Of a stretch of DNA of 64,000 bases, positions 60,940-64,000 are shown piece after piece. Each line of letters opens with the position of its first letter. Position 1 is the first letter of the stretch. The notes under the pieces were generated by a model, which ran no database searches, had not been told where the DNA came from, and saw nothing but the letters and a program-made list of their open reading frames with translations. The DNA is from Microthrixaceae bacterium. Lineage in GTDB: Bacteria > Actinomycetota > Acidimicrobiia > Acidimicrobiales > DATDAH01. Position numbers and translations under genes: made by a program. The stretch covers positions 1-64,000 of the forward strand of contig JACJWK010000017.1 in assembly GCA_020637195.1 (NCBI GenBank). Direction: 5' to 3'.

Positions 60940-62331
60940 TCAGGAGGGCACGGCGGCCGGCTCGTCGGCCACGGGCTCCGCCTCGTCGGGGAGCGGCTCG
61001 GGCGGGCCGTCGCGGCGCTGGAGCTCGAGGCACACCTTGCGGGCGACCAGCGCCGCCGCCACCGGGGCGACGAGCGCCAGCGTGCGGAAGGTCCACACGA
61101 TGCGGTTGACCGACACACCGAAGGTGACGGCCAGCACGTCGGTGGCGCCGGCCGCGAACAGGATCACGTAGAAGGTCAGCGTGGCCACGCCGAGAGCCGT
61201 GCGCACGGGCCGGTCGCGGGGCCGGTCGAGCACGTGGTGGGGCTCGTGGTCCTTGGTGAAGTGGGCCTCGATCCACGGCCAGGCGTAGAGGAGCAGGAAG
61301 GTGACCCCGGGCAGCAGCACCCCGGGGAAGAACGGGTTGGGGATCAGGTAGTCGCCGAGCGACAGCTCCCACGGCGGCATCAGGCGCAGGGACCCCTCGA
61401 GCCAGCCGATGTACCAGTCGGGCTGGCTGGCCGAGCTGACGTTCTCGGGCTCGAACGGGCCGAACAGCCACACCGGGTTGATCTGGAACAGGCCGCCGAG
61501 CAGGCAGAGCAGGGCCGCGGTGAGGAAGAACACCCCGCCGGCCTTGGCCGCGTACGTGGGCCACACCCGCTCGCCCACCACGTTGTCCTCGGTGGCGCCG
61601 TCGCCGCGGAAGTGGGTGTGCTTGTGGCGCACGAGGATGCCCAGGTGGACGCCCAGCAGGGCGATGATGGCCACGGGCAGCAACAGCACGTGGATGATGA
61701 ACAGGCGCGGGATGATCTCGGTGCCCGGGAACGGCCCGCCGAACAGCAGCGACGAGATCCACGTGCCGGCGACGGGGATGGACAGGATCACCGAGTCGGC
61801 GATGCGGATGCCGGTGCCCGAGAGCTGGTCGTCGAGCAGCGAGTAGCCGGCGAACCCGTTGCCGAGGGCGAGCACCAACAGCGTGCAGCCCACCACCCAG
61901 TTGATCTCGCGGGGCCGCCGGAAGGCGCCGGTGAAGAAGACGCGGCAGATGTGCATGACGATCGCGGCCAGGAACAGCAGGGCCGCCCAGTGGTGCACCT
62001 GGCGCATCATCAGCCCCGCCCGCACGTCGAAGCTGAGGTCGAGCACCGAGTTGTAGGCGGCGCTGACCTGCACGCCCTGGAGGGGGGCGTAGCTGCCGTC
62101 GTAGGTGACCGGGGCGGCCGAGGCGTCGAAGAAGAAGGTGAGGTACACGCCCGTGGCCAGCAGGACCACGAACGAGTACAGGGCGATCTCGCCGAGCAGG
62201 AACGACCAGTGGTTGGGGAAGATCTTGTCGAGCAGGGTCCGCCCCGTGCGGGCCACGCCGAGGCGGTCGTCGAACCACCGGGCGGTGCGGCCCACCCGCG
62301 AGCCCCGGTCGGGGCGGTGGCGCCGGCTCAC
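60940..62331 (-). CDS. qcrB: Cytochrome bc complex cytochrome b subunit
   Basis: A protein of 463 residues, menaquinol:cytochrome c oxidoreductase subunit. Membrane helices carry the four haem histidines (VHHWAALLFLAAIVMHI and IHVLLLPVAIIALLGVHL). The Qo-site region is PDWYIGWLEG with the family PEWY variant PDWY. GTG 62331 overlaps the qcrA stop by 4 bases. It is last in the qcrC-qcrA-qcrB operon. Confidence 0.95.
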   Translation of the reverse strand: MSRRHRPDRGSRVGRTARWFDDRLGVARTGRTLLDKIFPNHWSFLLGEIALYSFVVLLATGVYLTFFFDASAAPVTYDGSYAPLQGVQVSAAYNSVLDLSFDVRAGLMMRQVHHWAALLFLAAIVMHICRVFFTGAFRRPREINWVVGCTLLVLALGNGFAGYSLLDDQLSGTGIRIADSVILSIPVAGTWISSLLFGGPFPGTEIIPRLFIIHVLLLPVAIIALLGVHLGILVRHKHTHFRGDGATEDNVVGERVWPTYAAKAGGVFFLTAALLCLLGGLFQINPVWLFGPFEPENVSSASQPDWYIGWLEGSLRLMPPWELSLGDYLIPNPFFPGVLLPGVTFLLLYAWPWIEAHFTKDHEPHHVLDRPRDRPVRTALGVATLTFYVILFAAGATDVLAVTFGVSVNRIVWTFRTLALVAPVAAALVARKVCLELQRRDGPPEPLPDEAEPVADEPAAVPS

Positions 62332-63254
62332 GTGTTGATGTCCCAGAAGCCGGGACCGACCGGGCCCGAGAAGTCGCCGGTGGCGATCAGGTTGCCGTCG
62401 GCGTCGGTGCCCAGGGGGAGCTGCGGCAGGGGCCGGGTGGCGGGGCCGAACACCGGCGTGGCGCCGTGGAGCACGTCGAAGGTGGACTGGTGGCACGGGC
62501 AGAGCAGCTCGCCCCGCTGCTCCTGGTAGAGGCCCACCGGGCAGCCCGCGTGGGTGCACACCTTCGAGTAGGCCACCACGCCGTCCACCGTCCAGTCCTC
62601 GCGGCCCGGCTCGGGCTCGAGTTGGCCCGGCTCGAGCCGGATGAGCAGGGTCTGGGCGGTCTCGTCGCCGACGTGGCCCTCGGGGAACGCGGTGATCACC
62701 CCGCCGACGCCGGGGTCGTCGGGGCGCACCGGGTCGCCGTCCTCGGTGACGAGGCGCACCCCGTCGCGGTAGGGCGTGGACTTGAGGCCCCGCCCGGGCC
62801 GGGGCCCGAGCGACCGGATGGGGAACAGGGCGGCGACGCCCAGGGCCGCCACCGCGCCGACGAGCATCTTGGTGAGCAGGTGGCGGCGACCGAACGTGTG
62901 GGCGCCGGTCTCGAGGTCGGCCACGAAGGCGGCGCGGTCCTCGGCGGTCGAGCCGATGCGGCCGCGGGGCTCGGTGTCGGGGCCCTCGGGCATGAAGCGC
63001 TTGGCCCACACCACGAGGCCCACGCCGATGCCGCCGAGGGCGACGGCGAGGAGCACGCCCTCGGCCTGGTTCTGGCCCCCCTCGGCGTAGACGACGGCCA
63101 GGGCCAGCGCGGCCACGACCGAGGTGGCGAAGCAGACCGCGGGGAGGGTCTGGCCCGACCGGCGCTCGACCCGCCGGCGGTCCTCGTCGGTCTCCACCAC
63201 GAGGGGTTCGCCGTCGGGCCCGGTCGAGGCCTCGTGCGGGGTGTGGTCAGCCAT
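62328..63254 (-). CDS. qcrA: Rieske iron-sulfur subunit of the cytochrome bc complex
   Basis: A protein of 308 residues. N-terminal membrane helices (about 38-58, 65-84 and 130-147; three, as in actinobacterial QcrA) precede the Rieske domain with VCTHAGCPVG and LLCPCHQSTFD, which supply two Cys and two His for the [2Fe-2S] cluster. ATG 63254 overlaps the qcrC stop by 8 bases and its own stop overlaps qcrB, so all three are coupled. Confidence 0.95.
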   Translation of the reverse strand: MADHTPHEASTGPDGEPLVVETDEDRRRVERRSGQTLPAVCFATSVVAALALAVVYAEGGQNQAEGVLLAVALGGIGVGLVVWAKRFMPEGPDTEPRGRIGSTAEDRAAFVADLETGAHTFGRRHLLTKMLVGAVAALGVAALFPIRSLGPRPGRGLKSTPYRDGVRLVTEDGDPVRPDDPGVGGVITAFPEGHVGDETAQTLLIRLEPGQLEPEPGREDWTVDGVVAYSKVCTHAGCPVGLYQEQRGELLCPCHQSTFDVLHGATPVFGPATRPLPQLPLGTDADGNLIATGDFSGPVGPGFWDINT

Positions 63255-64000
63255 CGGCCCTCCGCCGGGTGATCCATCGGATGAACACGACCACCGCGCT
63301 GGCGCCCACGACCCAGATGACGTAGCCCTCGGCCACCGGGCCCACGCGCCCGAGGGAGAACCCGCCCGGGTCGGCGGGGTCCTGGAGGTAGCGCACGTAG
63401 GCCACGAGCGAGTTCAGCTCGTCGTCGGTGAAGACGTCCTCGTCGAACACCGGCATCTGGCCGGGCCCCACCCGCACCGCCTCGGCGATCTGGACCTCGG
63501 CCACGGAGTGCAGCGACGGCGCGTAGTCGCCGTAGCTCAGCGCGCCACCGACCGCGGCGGCGCCGTGGCAGGCCGCGCAGTTGGCCCGGAACAGCTCGCC
63601 GCCCTCGACGAGGTCGCCGGCGGCCACGTCCACCTGCGGGATGGCGGGCCCCGGCCCCAGCGAGCCGACGTAGGCGACGAGGGCCTGGATCTCCTGGTCC
63701 GTGTAGGCGGGCGGTTTGCTGGGCGACTGGCCCTGGGGCTCGGCGAGGGGCATGCGCCCGGTGCGGAGCATGAAGTCGGCGGCGGCCTCGCCCACGCCCA
63801 CCAGCGTGGGGCCGTCGGCCGTGCCCACCCCGCCCTCGCCGTGGCAGCTCACGCAACCCGTGTCGAAGAGCTGGCGGCCGATCGCCACCAGGTCGTCGGG
63901 ACCGGTGGGCGCGGCCGTGGTGCTGGTGGCGGCGGTGGGATCGGGCGACTGGGCCTGGGCCGGCTGCCAGAGCGCGAGCCCCAGCACGGTGAGGACGGCC
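63247..64000 (-). CDS. qcrC: Dihaem cytochrome c subunit of the cytochrome bc complex, 5' end off window
   Basis: At least 250 residues. A signal region (LGLALWQPAQAQ) is followed by two haem sites, TGCVSCHGEGG and ANCAACHGAAA, with distal methionine segments (GRMPLAEP and GQMPVFDE), and a C-terminal membrane anchor (GYVIWVVGASAVVVFI). Two haems and a C-terminal anchor are typical of actinobacterial QcrC. The frame is open to the right edge, so the true start is probably outside; GTG 63987 would cut the signal peptide short. Confidence 0.93.
   Translation of the reverse strand, partial: AVLTVLGLALWQPAQAQSPDPTAATSTTAAPTGPDDLVAIGRQLFDTGCVSCHGEGGVGTADGPTLVGVGEAAADFMLRTGRMPLAEPQGQSPSKPPAYTDQEIQALVAYVGSLGPGPAIPQVDVAAGDLVEGGELFRANCAACHGAAAVGGALSYGDYAPSLHSVAEVQIAEAVRVGPGQMPVFDEDVFTDDELNSLVAYVRYLQDPADPGGFSLGRVGPVAEGYVIWVVGASAVVVFIRWITRRRADG

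Overview
The window is GC-rich bacterial DNA with densely packed genes, frequent GTG starts and many 4-base ATGA/GTGA gene overlaps. A cytochrome bc complex of actinobacterial type (two-haem QcrC, Rieske QcrA, QcrB), a Fur-family regulator beside CbiM, AfsR/SARP-type regulation and widespread leaderless promoters (a TAnnnT -10 box 6-8 bases before the start codon) point to Actinomycetota. A member of the Acidimicrobiia is my best guess, but no rRNA gene is present to settle it.

Layout. 1-6.2 kb: the 5' part of dnaX, the signal recognition particle RNA, tRNA-Ser(GGA), a small islet at the 3' end of that tRNA carrying an XRE/ImmA metallopeptidase and a PIN nuclease, a radical SAM protein with a PAS-like tail, tadA and tRNA-Ser(CGA). 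6.2-14.5 kb: exported proteins (beta-helix, DUF4333 lipoprotein, YHYH/SLH protein), a DUF2231 membrane protein, a CaiB-type CoA-transferase, a copper-delivery operon (SCO, PCuAC, cupredoxin-like) and an Lrp regulator divergent from a 77-residue gene. 14.6-20.9 kb: an ABC exporter, an XRE/nucleotidyltransferase toxin-antitoxin-like pair behind stacked palindromes, a thioesterase, endonuclease IV and a GH36 alpha-galactosidase. 20.9-27.5 kb: a GGDEF/EAL protein, an MBL-fold gene and a Co/Ni ECF transporter (cbiM, PDGLE, cbiQ, cbiO) with a Fur-family gene; about 23.4-26.0 kb is riddled with single-base frameshifts.

27.6-38.1 kb: xseA-xseB, a lipoprotein, a HAD hydrolase, a polyprenyl synthase, a second PAS/GGDEF/EAL protein, a two-component locus whose histidine kinase has lost its middle and is fused in frame to its response regulator, and a small gene-purK-purE operon with a clear promoter. 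38.2-48.9 kb: a Ca2+-type P-ATPase, two regulators, a CrtO-like acyltransferase, the 3' remnant of a cyclopropane synthase, a three-gene surface-protein cluster, a serine hydrolase and a small membrane protein. 48.9-64 kb: prfC, a frameshifted SARP regulator, a sulfatase lipoprotein, an RCC1-repeat secreted protein, a PQQ-type propeller lipoprotein with a stray copy of part of its gene nearby, an RHH-MazF pair, a cation/proton antiporter, a membrane-anchored coiled-coil protein made of near-identical heptads, and qcrC-qcrA-qcrB, which runs off the right edge.

Most of the window is housekeeping and envelope biology. I found no phage, CRISPR array, insertion sequence or complete known defence island. 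The accessory parts are three toxin-antitoxin-like modules and the tRNA-Ser islet. Several genes carry compensating or clustered indels or internal deletions; some may be sequence or assembly errors, and each is described where it occurs.
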